DNA from: Chloroflexota bacterium
GTDB lineage: Bacteria; Chloroflexota; Anaerolineae; Aggregatilineales; Phototrophicaceae
Direction of reading: 5' to 3'
DNA length: 64,000 nt
Assembly (NCBI GenBank): GCA_026707665.1
Contig: JAPOWK010000114.1
Coordinates: 1 to 64,000 of the forward strand
Part shown: positions 55,004-63,588 of the stretch, one piece after another
Layout of the letters: the number at the start of each line of letters is the position of its first letter
How positions within the stretch are numbered: the stretch's first letter is position 1
Program-made: the position numbers and the translations under genes
Notes under the pieces: model-generated
Seen by the model: the letters and a program-made list of their open reading frames with translations, nothing else
The model's database searches: none
Told to the model about the DNA's origin: nothing

Positions 55004-57109
55004 CTAGCGTGACCCGGACTTCACCGCTTCCGCGATTTCCTCCGGCGCGACCGTATACCGGTCAAACTCCATGCTAAAGTTGCCGCGTCCCTGCGTGTTA
55101 TTGCGCAGGTCATTGGCGTAACCGAACATTTCACCCAATGGCACTTGCGCCTTGATCACCGAGATGCCTTCGCTGTGCGGCTCCATGCCTTGCACGACCC
55201 CACGCCGCGCGGCGATATCGCCGACCACTGCCCCGGTATAATTGTCCGGCACAACAATCTCAACACTCATCGATGGCTCCAGAATGACCGGTCTGCCCTT
55301 TTGAATGCCTTCCTTCAAGCACATAGAGCCAGCGATGGTGAAGGCGATCTCGCTCGAATCGACTTCGTGGTAGGCGCCATCGATCAAGGTCGCTTTGATA
55401 TCCACCACCGGATAACCGGCTATAACGCCGCCTTGCATCGCCTGCTTTACGCCTTTCTTCACCGCCGGAATGAATTCCTTGGGGATCGACCCGCCGCGGA
55501 TGCCATCGATAAAGAGCAATTCGCCATCAGCTTCCGCTTTTTCCTCGGCCGGCAGCGGCTCAAAGCGAATAGTGCAGCGCGCATACTGACCGGCGCCGCC
55601 CGTCTGCCGCTTGAAGGTGGTGTCAATTTCGACCATGCGCGTGATTGTCTCGCGATAGGCCACGCGCGGGCGTCCCACGCGGGCGTCAACGCCGTATTCG
55701 CGCATCAGGCGATCCACCAGCACTTCCAGGTGCAGCTCGCCCATGCCCTTGATCTTGGTCTGGCCTAGCTGGTCATCAACCTCGACTTGAAAGGTCGGGT
55801 CTTCTTCCGCCAGCCGCCGCAATCCCAAGCCCATTTTGTCCTGATCGGCTTTGGTATTCGGTTCAATCGCGACTTCAACCACCGGCGCCGGAAAGCTGAT
55901 GTTTTCCAGCAAGATGGGGCTGTTAGTCGCGCTAAGCGTGTCGCCGGTGAAGGTCTCCTTCATGCCGATGACAGCGGCAATATCGCCCGCGTGCACCGCT
56001 TTGACATCCTCGCGGCTGTCGGCGAACATGCGCACGATGCGCCCGATGCGCTCGCGCCGGCCATTTGCCGTGTTGAGCACCATGCTGCCAGCTTGCAAAA
56101 CCCCGGAATAGACACGAGTGAACGCCAGCCGGCCGTAGCGATCGGAGACGATTTTGAATACCAGCGCCGCCAAGGGTTCATCGTCGTTGGCATGTCGCAG
56201 GAGCGCGCTGCCGTCTCTAGGGTGCTCGCCTTTGACCGGCGGAATGTCCAGTGGCGAGGGCAATAGCGCCACAACCATGTTCAGCAAGGCCTGAACGCCC
56301 TTGTTCTTCAGCGCCGCGCCGCATAGGACCGGATGCAGCTGGCCGGATATCGTGCCCGAGCGCAGCGCCGCCAGCAACTCCTCATCGGCGATCGTTTCTT
56401 CTTCGAGGAATTTCATCGTGAGATATTCATCGTGTTCGACGATTTTCTCAATCATTTCCTCGCGGCGCGTCTCGGCCATCTCCCGATGGCTCTCCGGTAT
56501 CGGGTGCGAATTGATATCGGTGCCCTCGTCATTGCCGTATGTCAACAACTCCATTTTGAGCAAGTCAATGATGCCTTCAAAGTTCTCGCCGCTGCCGTAC
56601 GGCACTTGAATGACGACGGGATTGGCCTTCAGCCGATCGACCATCATATTCACACAACGATCAAAATCGGCGCCGGTCCGGTCCATCTTGTTGACAAAAC
56701 ACAGGCGAGGGACATGGTACTCCGATGCCTGCCGCCACACGGTTTCCGATTGCGGCTCCACACCGGCGACGCTGTCAAATACGGTGATGCCGCCATCGAG
56801 GACGCGCAGGCTGCGCTGCACCTCGGCGGTGAAATCCACATGGCCGGGCGTATCAATGATGTTGATCTGATGATCAGCCCAACTGGCGGTAACGGCCGCT
56901 GACGTGATCGTGATGCCGCGTTCTCGCTCCTGCTCCATGTAATCCATCGCGGCTGAGCCTTCGTGCGTCTCGCCAATTCGGTGGACCATGCCGGTGTAAT
57001 AGAGAACACGCTCGGTGACGGTCGTCTTGCCGGCGTCTATATGAGCTATGATGCCGATGTTACGGACTTTGTTGAGATCAATGTCAGCGATTGATTTTGT
57101 CATTTCCAT
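55004..57109 (-). CDS. fusA: Elongation factor G
   Basis: 701 residues (or 699 from the ATG at 57103). G1 [19 protein letters not shown], switch [23 protein letters not shown]3 DTPGHVDF, G4 [10 protein letters not shown], and domain IV with GFRAT-type region replaced by [14 protein letters not shown] text and the C-terminal [17 protein letters not shown]. It translocates tRNA-mRNA. Sits between rpsG and tuf as in the classic str operon. Confidence 0.98.
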   Translation of the reverse strand: MEMTKSIADIDLNKVRNIGIIAHIDAGKTTVTERVLYYTGMVHRIGETHEGSAAMDYMEQERERGITITSAAVTASWADHQINIIDTPGHVDFTAEVQRSLRVLDGGITVFDSVAGVEPQSETVWRQASEYHVPRLCFVNKMDRTGADFDRCVNMMVDRLKANPVVIQVPYGSGENFEGIIDLLKMELLTYGNDEGTDINSHPIPESHREMAETRREEMIEKIVEHDEYLTMKFLEEETIADEELLAALRSGTISGQLHPVLCGAALKNKGVQALLNMVVALLPSPLDIPPVKGEHPRDGSALLRHANDDEPLAALVFKIVSDRYGRLAFTRVYSGVLQAGSMVLNTANGRRERIGRIVRMFADSREDVKAVHAGDIAAVIGMKETFTGDTLSATNSPILLENISFPAPVVEVAIEPNTKADQDKMGLGLRRLAEEDPTFQVEVDDQLGQTKIKGMGELHLEVLVDRLMREYGVDARVGRPRVAYRETITRMVEIDTTFKRQTGGAGQYARCTIRFEPLPAEEKAEADGELLFIDGIRGGSIPKEFIPAVKKGVKQAMQGGVIAGYPVVDIKATLIDGAYHEVDSSEIAFTIAGSMCLKEGIQKGRPVILEPSMSVEIVVPDNYTGAVVGDIAARRGVVQGMEPHSEGISVIKAQVPLGEMFGYANDLRNNTQGRGNFSMEFDRYTVAPEEIAEAVKSGSR

Positions 57110-57151
57110 CCATTTCCCGATATCGAGCGTCGGGATGATGCGTTTCGCTTG

Positions 57152-57619
57152 CTAGCGGAAGTGCGCGAAGGCGCGGTTCGCTTCCGCCATGCGGTGGGTT
57201 TCATCTTTGCGGCGGATCGCGCTGCCCTGCCCGTTGTAGGCATCGGTCAATTCGTTGGTCAGCTTTTCCGCCATACTCCGCCCGTTGCGATCGCGCGCAA
57301 ATTGAATCAGCCAGCGCATTGCCAGGGTGATGCCGCGCTCGTGCGTGACATCAATCGGCACCTGGTAGGTCGAGCCGCCAACGCGCTTCGGTTTGACTTC
57401 CACCGCCGGCGCCACATTGCGGATCGCCATCTCAAAGACTTCCACCGGATCCTTCTTCGTGCGCTCACCGATTGCGTCCAATGCATCGTACATGATCCGT
57501 GTAGCCAGGCTCTTCTTGCCACCGCGCATCATACGATTGATGAACATTGCCACATGAAGATTGCCGTACTTCACATCGGGCGGCGGGATCCGCTTCGGCG
57601 GTCGATTCCTTCTCGGCAT
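57152..57619 (-). CDS. rpsG: 30S ribosomal protein S7
   Basis: 155 residues. YGNLHVAMFINRMMRGGKKSLATRIMYDAL and RVGGSTYQVPIDVTHERGITLAMRWL are diagnostic, ending ANRAFAHFR. S7 often represses the str operon. 45 nt after rpsL. Confidence 0.98.
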   Translation of the reverse strand: MPRRNRPPKRIPPPDVKYGNLHVAMFINRMMRGGKKSLATRIMYDALDAIGERTKKDPVEVFEMAIRNVAPAVEVKPKRVGGSTYQVPIDVTHERGITLAMRWLIQFARDRNGRSMAEKLTNELTDAYNGQGSAIRRKDETHRMAEANRAFAHFR

Positions 57620-57664
57620 GTTTCAACTCCTTGCTAACGCGCTTGACTACCTCTGCGCGGCTGC

Positions 57665-58081
57665 TTACCTGGAGCGCTTCGTCCCGTATTTGCTGCGGCC
57701 CTGCTCGCGGCTGTCGACGCCACTGGTATCAAGCGTTCCGCGAACGATGTGGTAGCGAACGCCGGGCAAGTCCCGTACGCGGCCGCCGCGCACGAGCACC
57801 ACGCTATGCTCCTGCAGGTTATGACCCTCGCCGCCGATATAAGCGGTGACTTCAATGCCGTTGGTCAAGCGCACGCGCGCTACTTTGCGAAGCGCCGAAT
57901 TCGGTTTCTTCGGCGTCATCGTCTTGACTTGCGTGCAGACCCCACGTTTCTGGGGCGCGCCCTTCTGCTGGCGTGATCGCCGCTGCTTCAAAGCGTTAAA
58001 GGTAAACTGCAGCGCCGGCGCCTTATTCTTTTTGCCCTTGGTTTTGCGCCCTTTGCGCACCAATTGGTTTATTGTGGGCAT
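57665..58081 (-). CDS. rpsL: 30S ribosomal protein S12
   Basis: 138 residues, 14 more than E. coli, mostly at the C-terminus. [17 protein letters not shown] keeps the two lysines at the first streptomycin loop. The second loop reads [13 protein letters not shown], where E. coli has RVKDLPGV: the Lys at position 87 (E. coli numbering) is Arg. GGAG lies eight nt before the ATG. First gene of the whole ribosomal run. Confidence 0.98.
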   Translation of the reverse strand: MPTINQLVRKGRKTKGKKNKAPALQFTFNALKQRRSRQQKGAPQKRGVCTQVKTMTPKKPNSALRKVARVRLTNGIEVTAYIGGEGHNLQEHSVVLVRGGRVRDLPGVRYHIVRGTLDTSGVDSREQGRSKYGTKRSR

Positions 58082-58219
58082 AGAAATCTCCGTAATTAAT
58101 TACTGTTGTCGCTTCGCTTTCAGACATGCAAATAGGCGTTCAGCCGACGCCCATTCTTCATTTCGCTCATGACGAGACGCCCTGCCGCCGCAAAGCACTT
58201 TCGTCATATCTGCTCAGTT

Positions 58220-58256
58220 CAGCCCGCAGCGCCTCCGACCTGGAGGTTGCTGGCTG
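58220..58256 (-). promoter_or_regulatory. Leader hairpin upstream of rpsL
   Basis: In the predicted 180-nt leader, CAGC, AGC and CCTCC on one side match GGAGG, GCT and GCTG on the other around a 5-nt loop, giving a stem with small bulges. It lies just after the predicted transcription start and could bind S7 or S12 in feedback control. Confidence 0.45.
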
Positions 58257-58271
58257 CGAGTGCAAACGCGC

Positions 58272-58300
58272 ATGTTATCAACTGCGAATTCGGTTGTCAA
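58272..58300 (-). promoter_or_regulatory. Promoter of the str-S10-spc operon
   Basis: On the minus strand a perfect TTGACA (58295-58300), 17 nt and TAACAT (58272-58277). It lies about 190 nt before rpsL and directly after the acyl-CoA dehydrogenase gene. Confidence 0.8.
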
Positions 58301-58345
58301 GACATATCTGACTGGATTCACGGGAAATCACCATGAAGTCCTTGC

Positions 58346-59533
58346 TCAACGTCCCCGGAACAATTCGCGCACGATGATATTGCGCTGAATCTCGCTCGTG
58401 CCTTCATAGATCTGAAAGATCTTCACATCGCGCAGAAGCTTCTCCACTGGATACTCTTTCATATAGCCGTAGCCGCCGAAGACTTGCACCGCATCGACGG
58501 CCGCCTTCGTCGCCATGTCAGCAGCAAAGGCTTTGGCATACGCTGGTATCCGCGGATTGAAAACACCCTCGTCGACCTGCCAAGCCGCCTGCCAGGTCAA
58601 GAGCCGTGAGGCTTCGTAGTTGATCGCCATGTCAGCGATCTTGTGGCCCACCGCCTGATGCTGGTAGATCGGCAGGCCAAAGGCTTCGCGCTCCCCCGCA
58701 TATTTGACGCTTTCTTCCAAAGCGCGCCGTTGCAAGCCACAAGCGGCGGCCGCCACTCCCGGGCGACTGAAATCGAAGACTTTCATCGCGATGTAGAAAC
58801 CTTGCCCGACCTCGCCGACGATGTTCTCTGCCGGCACCTCAACATTTTCGAAGACGATCTCCGCGGTATCCGATGCGCGCTGACCCAGCTTGTCAAATTT
58901 CTTGCCGACGCTCAAGCCTGGGCTATCTCGATCCACGATGAAACAGGTCATTCCGCGATGGCCCGCCGCGAGATCCGTCTTGGCGAAAATGGTATAGAAA
59001 TGCGCGTAGCTGGCGTTGGTGATGAATGTTTTGCTCCCGTTAATGATATAAGCGGCGCCCTTCTTGTCCGCGCGTGTCTGAATGCCGGCCACATTGGAAC
59101 CGGCGTTGGCTTCAGTCACGCCATAAGAACAGAACTCGCCCCGCTCGCCAGCGCGCTCGCCCAGCCAGTAGGCTTTCTGCTCGTCGCTGCCAGCGATCAA
59201 TATCGGCAGCATCGCCAAAGAATTGACGCCCAGGCTCGTGCTGATCCCGGTGCAGCCATAACCCAACTCCTCCGATACCAGCGCCTCTTCAAAACACGAC
59301 GCGCCGACGCCGCCGTATTCTTCCGGGATAAGCATGTTCACAATGCCGAGTGCGCGCGCCTTGTGAAAAATCTCTTCGGGGAATATCGCCTGTTCGTCGA
59401 ATTCGGCCGCGACCGGGATGATATTGTCAGCCGCAAAATCGCGCGCCATCCGTGCTAGCATCTCTTGCTCTTCGCTCAGTTTGAACTGCGGACCTGCCAA
59501 TGACTCCAACGCAGATTCACTCATCTCGGTCAC
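58346..59533 (-). CDS. Acyl-CoA dehydrogenase
   Basis: 395 residues, FAD-dependent alpha-beta dehydrogenation of acyl-CoA. The first family signature reads YGVTEANAGSNVAG near residue 138, and the C-terminal block VQVFGGYGYMKEYPVEKLLRD precedes the catalytic glutamate in YEGTSEIQRNIIVRE. Length is standard. No electron-transfer flavoprotein genes are nearby. The gene is last in a minus-strand run behind an alpha/beta hydrolase and a flavoprotein, with a dyad in the 42-nt gap before it. Chain-length preference is unknown. Confidence 0.95.
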   Translation of the reverse strand: MTEMSESALESLAGPQFKLSEEQEMLARMARDFAADNIIPVAAEFDEQAIFPEEIFHKARALGIVNMLIPEEYGGVGASCFEEALVSEELGYGCTGISTSLGVNSLAMLPILIAGSDEQKAYWLGERAGERGEFCSYGVTEANAGSNVAGIQTRADKKGAAYIINGSKTFITNASYAHFYTIFAKTDLAAGHRGMTCFIVDRDSPGLSVGKKFDKLGQRASDTAEIVFENVEVPAENIVGEVGQGFYIAMKVFDFSRPGVAAAACGLQRRALEESVKYAGEREAFGLPIYQHQAVGHKIADMAINYEASRLLTWQAAWQVDEGVFNPRIPAYAKAFAADMATKAAVDAVQVFGGYGYMKEYPVEKLLRDVKIFQIYEGTSEIQRNIIVRELFRGR

Positions 59534-59556
59534 CTCAGCTTCTTCCTACAGGGTTT

Positions 59557-59576
59557 AATCTAACACGGATTAGATT
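59557..59576 (-). promoter_or_regulatory. AATCTAA-N6-TTAGATT dyad before the acyl-CoA dehydrogenase gene
   Basis: AATCTAA (59557-59563) and TTAGATT (59570-59576) form a perfect 7-bp dyad with a 6-nt centre, lying 24 nt upstream of the start codon and touching the stop of the preceding gene. The size and symmetry fit a repressor operator. No T-tract follows. Confidence 0.5.
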
Positions 59577-60331
59577 CACCTTCCAGCCTCTTGCATGATT
59601 CGCAGAATTGCGGATACCACTCGAGCATGTTGTTCGGAGCGGCTGATGCGCGCCGGCCGGTCGCCTGCTTGATCGCCGTACCAGCCGAATTGCGCATGAT
59701 TGGCGCCTTCGATTAGCATGACCTGAGTATCAGGTGGCAATTGATCCAGGGAGTGTTCCACCTCGTTCAACATCAGCAAACCGTCGCGATCCCCGTATAT
59801 GGTGGCGACAACCAGATCGCTTTGGCTGATGTCAATATGCGCCTCCGGATAGGCTGCCAGCAACGCTAAACCGTCTACCAGCTCCTGATGATGATAGGCG
59901 TAGCGCGCCGCCATCACGCCGCCCAGGGAATGCCCGCCGATGACCCAGGTCTGAATACCCGAATACGCGGCGATGACATCGCTCGCCGCATCCGGGTTGA
60001 AGACGGCCAGATTCAGCGGCATGGGAAGGATCGCCGACAGATGACCATGTTCCGCCAGCGCTCTGGCTAATGGCGCGTACGCTTCCGGCAAGACTTTGCC
60101 ACCGGGATAAAAGATGAAGCCGCTGCTTGCCGCCTGTTCAGTCGGCTCAAATGTGATCCAGCGCTCTCGATCGACCAGGACGGCCGCGTCCGGCTCCAGT
60201 GCCCTAAGAGCTTCGGGCATCAACTCGCCGACAGGTGAAAGCTGCGAATACAAGAGCGCAGCACAAATAGCGGCGATCGCAAGCAGCGTCCCCAGGATTC
60301 GTCGACGGCGCCTTAGGATGAAAGCCTTCAA
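59576..60331 (-). CDS. Membrane-anchored alpha/beta hydrolase
   Basis: 251 residues. A TTG at 60331 is taken as start: it overlaps the stop of the upstream flavoprotein gene (TTGA), and gives a basic RRRRR stretch followed by one hydrophobic helix (about residues 12-28). The hydrolase domain has GGHSLGGVMAARYAYHH with the nucleophile serine near 125, Asp in IYGDRDGLL and His in EGANHAQFGWYGDQAGD. Longer in-frame starts are covered by the upstream gene. The substrate is unknown; the family includes dienelactone-hydrolase-like esterases. Confidence 0.78.
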   Translation of the reverse strand: MKAFILRRRRRILGTLLAIAAICAALLYSQLSPVGELMPEALRALEPDAAVLVDRERWITFEPTEQAASSGFIFYPGGKVLPEAYAPLARALAEHGHLSAILPMPLNLAVFNPDAASDVIAAYSGIQTWVIGGHSLGGVMAARYAYHHQELVDGLALLAAYPEAHIDISQSDLVVATIYGDRDGLLMLNEVEHSLDQLPPDTQVMLIEGANHAQFGWYGDQAGDRPARISRSEQHARVVSAILRIMQEAGR

Positions 60332-61332
60332 GAAGCGGAGGTCAGGGCGGCATCCATTGCCTCGCCCGCCGCCAAGCCTGAAGCAAACGCGCCCTCCACG
60401 CGCCCGCGCCCGCCGAAAGCATCGCCAGCAAAAACCAGCGGCGGCAAATCTCGCGCCAGAAGAGACGGGTGAGGATGGGTGGTCAATGGCACAGAGTAAC
60501 GCCACTTTTTGAGTTGCGTCAGCACAATTTGCGCGCCTGGCTTGAGATATGGCTGCACCGCCGATTCCAGCGCCCGAATGATATCGGCTTCGGAAGCGTC
60601 CCAATTCTGTCGGCTGAATTTCGCGTTGGCGTGGCTGGTGATGATCGTGGTCTCGGAGATGCCCTTCGCTTGATTGTCCGCCACCCAGTAGACCTCGCTT
60701 TGAAAATCCTGCATCGCGCCCGGCTCAGGCAATTCAGCGTCTCCGTTAACCGCGTGTATTCCACAAAGGCAGGGGCCAAAACGTATACGCCGCAACTCGG
60801 CGAAGTCTTCGTCGCTGAGATGCACGCCGCTGGTGGTCAACAATTCGAGCGTTTCCGGCATCGGCGGCGTCAAAATGAGGCCCCGGCTTTCATAGTCGTT
60901 GCCCTCGCTGTCTTCAAGCGCCCAGCCATCAGCCCGCTTTCGCACAGACGCGACCAGACGATTCACTGAAATGTCGATGCCCTCCGCCAGATGCTTGGCC
61001 AGCTTGTTCATGCCACCGCGAACAGCATAACGCGGATGTCCATCGCTGACGGTTCGCTTGACACTGCCATCGGACCAGCCCGTTCCCCAAACGTACACCA
61101 TATCAAGGGCGCGCCAGCGATCCACATAGCGCTGCAAGGTCGAAGTGCGCACGGTGAAAAACTGCGCGCCATGATCGGCCAAACCATTCTCGCCAATGCG
61201 CCGCGTCGCCAGGCGGCCCCCGACGCTTCGCCCCCGGTCTATCACGTGTACGGTCCGGCCACGTTCCAGCAATGTCCGAGCCGCCATGATTCCCGATAGC
61301 CCAGCTCCCACAATCAGGACATCCACCGTCAC
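60328..61332 (-). CDS. Renalase-like FAD-dependent oxidoreductase
   Basis: 334 residues from the GTG at 61332 (AAGG eight nt upstream). An FAD-binding Rossmann motif VLIVGAGLSGIMAARTL opens the protein, GGRLATRRIGENGLADHGAQFF follows, and the C-terminal FAD loop reads FAGDAFGGRGRVEGAFASGLAAGEAM. This layout matches bacterial renalase-like and amine-oxidase-like flavoproteins; bacterial renalases oxidise isomeric dihydronicotinamide forms, but the substrate here is not shown. It overlaps the hydrolase gene by 4 nt. Confidence 0.87.
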   Translation of the reverse strand: MTVDVLIVGAGLSGIMAARTLLERGRTVHVIDRGRSVGGRLATRRIGENGLADHGAQFFTVRTSTLQRYVDRWRALDMVYVWGTGWSDGSVKRTVSDGHPRYAVRGGMNKLAKHLAEGIDISVNRLVASVRKRADGWALEDSEGNDYESRGLILTPPMPETLELLTTSGVHLSDEDFAELRRIRFGPCLCGIHAVNGDAELPEPGAMQDFQSEVYWVADNQAKGISETTIITSHANAKFSRQNWDASEADIIRALESAVQPYLKPGAQIVLTQLKKWRYSVPLTTHPHPSLLARDLPPLVFAGDAFGGRGRVEGAFASGLAAGEAMDAALTSAS

Positions 61333-61457
61333 ATCAGGCGCCTTTCGCCAGCCGATCCAACTGACTGCCAATCATACCTCATTCGTCACAATATGTTAGG
61401 CGGACTCCCCCGCATCGGATGTGCCTGCACTCTATCGCGGCTCTAACGCCGGGTCGC

Positions 61458-61486
61458 TTTACAGAGGCGCGGTCTTATGGTAATCT
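61458..61486 (+). promoter_or_regulatory. Putative tmRNA promoter
   Basis: TTTACA (61458-61463), 17 nt and an extended -10 TGGTAATCT (hexamer 61481-61486). The predicted start is about 45 nt before the mature tmRNA 5' end, so processing by RNase P would be needed. Confidence 0.4.
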
Positions 61487-61539
61487 ATGTTTGCGTGGTG
61501 ACAGAGGCTGATTGGGCAACCGATGTTGCCAGCCATCAT

Positions 61540-61926
61540 GGGGGCGAATTAGATTCGACGTTGGTGGCTGAAGCCGCACGGCAAGCCGTGGCGCCAAGAC
61601 ACGTTAAACTGGCAACGCACATAGGTGCAAAACCCAATTTCCAACCCCTCCCGATGGTGGCTTAGCCAACCTGACTGAGGGAGTAGAGGCATATAGCCCT
61701 CTACCGCTCCTGCAGACTCGTCTCCCTTCACGAACTGCAACGAGTGTCATAAAAAGCTAGGGTGCCCGCCGTCGACGCCGATAAGACGACGCCAAGACTG
61801 ATCGGCTAGCGCAGTGTGAACCGCGCCCGCTGGGCTGCACGGCGTGAAACACTTCAGAGGGCTAAGCTTGTAGATGTGCGAGATTCGAAACCAGCGGACC
61901 CGGGGGGCAGGTCCCCGGCGCTTCCA
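61540..61926 (+). ncRNA. ssrA: Transfer-messenger RNA (tmRNA)
   Basis: 387 nt. The 5' end GGGGGCG pairs with CGCTTCC (61919-61925) as a 7-bp acceptor with two G.U pairs, then discriminator A. GATTCGACG at 61552-61560 is the universal 5' block. A CACGGC/GCCGTG helix, then ACATAGGTGCAAA, matches the resume-codon region, and GCTAAGCTTGTAGA near the 3' end matches the conserved CTAAGCATGTAGA. The T-arm is odd: CCGGGG-GGCAGGT-CCCCGG, six pairs and no TTC-A loop. CCA is not encoded. It rescues stalled ribosomes with SmpB. Confidence 0.9.
61627..61665 (+). other. tmRNA tag-peptide reading frame
   Basis: The resume codon GCA (61627-61629), placed after ATAGGT as in other tmRNAs (ATAGTC in E. coli), opens twelve codons ending in TAG (61663-61665). 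The encoded tag is AKPNFQPLPMVA. The usual C-terminal degradation signal LAA (or ALAA) is replaced by MVA. Confidence 0.75.
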
Positions 61927-61933
61927 CTCCACC

Positions 61934-61971
61934 GACCGTCTTGCGCTGCGCCAGGCGGTCTTTCTTCTTCT
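61934..61971 (+). terminator. Rho-independent terminator of tmRNA
   Basis: GACCGTC (61934-61940) pairs with GGCGGTC (61954-61960), including one G.U, around a 13-nt loop that can itself pair GCGC/GCGC, and is followed by TTTCTTCTTCT. Confidence 0.7.
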
Positions 61972-62058
61972 ATCACCCCTTTGCCTCCGCATGGACGTTT
62001 CGCTCCCCTTTATAGCGCGGTTGATTCTGTTCGCTGCCGTCGATCGGCTTTCGTAGGT

Positions 62059-62064
62059 TATAAT
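62059..62064 (+). promoter_or_regulatory. Possible -10 element of the lipoprotein gene
   Basis: A perfect TATAAT lies 11 nt before the ATG at 62075. No convincing -35 is found at normal spacing. The implied transcript would be almost leaderless. Confidence 0.3.
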
Positions 62065-62074
62065 CCAGCGCATT

Positions 62075-62875
62075 ATGACCAGCAGGTTCCCACCGAGCGT
62101 GCGCCGCGTCGTCCGCTGCTTGATCATCGCGGCCGCAGCCGCCATCTTGACCGCTTGCCGCTCCGACGAGCCGCAGCAAACCGCCACCGCCGTATATCAA
62201 GACTCTGTCGTCAACATCCAGGCTTTACGCGCTACGGCGACCGTCGCTCGCGCCCGCGTTCAAACCACGCTCGATTACGCGGGCACGCGCGTCGGCCAGG
62301 CGGAATCCGCGCGCGCATTCCTCGTCTCCAACCTGATCAGCCTCGGTACAGAAGCCGCCCACATAGAAGAAAACCTGGCGCAATTGGAACAGATTGCTAC
62401 ACCAGTTTCATTCAATACGCCTGCCGAGCAAGCTTCGGGCGCCACCACCGCAGTTGCGCCGCCCTCGAAGCCGAGACCCGGCGCCATCGTGACGCCGCCC
62501 GTGGTGACGCCGGCGCCGACAGCCACCGAGAGCGGACCGCGCCTGGAGAATATCACGATGGCATCGGGGGTCAATGAGTTCGAATGCGCGCGCGATGTCA
62601 ATCCGCGCTTCACACCGGCTTCAGCGGCGATTTACGTAGTTGGCCGCGCCTACCGTATTCCCGCCGGCGCCACGATCTCGTCCGCCTGGCGGCGCGCCGG
62701 AGAGGACGTGGTCAGCTTCAGTTTCCACCGGGAACATGAGATTAACGACAACTGCATCTGGTTCTATATTGACCAGACGGATACGCCCTTTACCGTAGGT
62801 TCGTGGAGCGTCGAGATCAGCGTGGATGGCGTGCCGTTGTCGTCGCCGGTGGCCTTCCAGATTGTCGCCAACTGA
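62075..62875 (+). CDS. Putative lipoprotein of unknown function
   Basis: 266 residues. A basic N-terminus, hydrophobic helix and lipobox LTAC (Cys28) indicate export and lipidation. Residues 35-115 look helical (AVYQDSVVNIQALRATATVARARVQTTLDY), followed by a Pro/Thr/Ala-rich linker (about 120-155) and a C-terminal beta-rich domain (about 165-266) that reads like an immunoglobulin-type fold. Two cysteines (FECARD, NDNCIWF) may form a disulfide. No family recognised. It may be a cell-surface binding or sensing protein; function unknown. Confidence 0.75.
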   Translation: MTSRFPPSVRRVVRCLIIAAAAAILTACRSDEPQQTATAVYQDSVVNIQALRATATVARARVQTTLDYAGTRVGQAESARAFLVSNLISLGTEAAHIEENLAQLEQIATPVSFNTPAEQASGATTAVAPPSKPRPGAIVTPPVVTPAPTATESGPRLENITMASGVNEFECARDVNPRFTPASAAIYVVGRAYRIPAGATISSAWRRAGEDVVSFSFHREHEINDNCIWFYIDQTDTPFTVGSWSVEISVDGVPLSSPVAFQIVAN

Positions 62876-63008
62876 GCTGCGCAGCGTCCGATTCGGCTTG
62901 ATTTCTTAGGCGACGCGTGTTCAAGATCATACTGGAATCGAAAGCAACTCCTGGCATAATCTTACGTATAGCGATTTGTAGCATTTGGCGAGCAACAGGA
63001 AAAACAAG

Positions 63009-63401
63009 ATGGCGATTGTGACCCGCTGGGATAACAAGAAGAAGACAGTCATCCTTCTGGAATTCGAGTCGGAATGGAATTGGGAAGAATTAGAAGGAGC
63101 AGTGCATAGAGCCGATCAATTGATCGGCAGCGTGGAGCACTTCGTCGACCTGATTATCGACCTGGAAGGCACGACCATCCCGCGCGATGTACTAACCGCC
63201 GCCAAGACGCTGCTGGCCTCCGGCGATGCGCGACCCAACGAAGGCGCCCGCGTCGTCGTCGGCGCGAACGGCGCCATCCGGACTATCTACCAGACGATTC
63301 AAAAGACATTTAATAGCGCCGTGGAAGGGCGTGAAGTCCTCTTTGCGCCCAATATGGCTGACGCGCGCGCGATCGTGCGCGGCCTGGCGCTGGATCGCTA
63401 A
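63009..63401 (+). CDS. Small STAS-like protein (hypothetical)
   Basis: 130 residues from the ATG at 63009, with AGGA about ten nt upstream. Alternating strands and helices (VTRWDNKKKTVILLEF, FVDLIIDLEGTTIPRDVLTAAKTLL, ARVVVGANGAIRTIYQTIQK) resemble STAS/SpoIIAA-like folds used in partner-switching, but the phosphorylated serine motif is not evident. It has no signal peptide, so it is cytoplasmic. It lies alone between a lipoprotein gene and an ABC exporter gene. Assignment rests on pattern only. Confidence 0.6.
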   Translation: MAIVTRWDNKKKTVILLEFESEWNWEELEGAVHRADQLIGSVEHFVDLIIDLEGTTIPRDVLTAAKTLLASGDARPNEGARVVVGANGAIRTIYQTIQKTFNSAVEGREVLFAPNMADARAIVRGLALDR

Positions 63402-63588
63402 AAGCTCCTTCCATTGTCGAGCGCCGCGGTCGACAAACTGGCTTATTCGTTTGATCGCCGTCCGACGCGCCTTCACATTCGTTGCTCTTGACCTAGCCAG
63501 ATGTTTAGCGCCCCTAGCCCTAAGCGCAGTGTTTCTGCCTGCCCTTCTTCGCCTATGCTATAGTCATGTCAAGGGGTGAGGCAAGCTC

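Noticed and set aside
61477..61665. 62-codon protein gene
   Set aside because: It lies across the 5' half of tmRNA and its end is simply the tag-peptide frame read from a chance upstream start.
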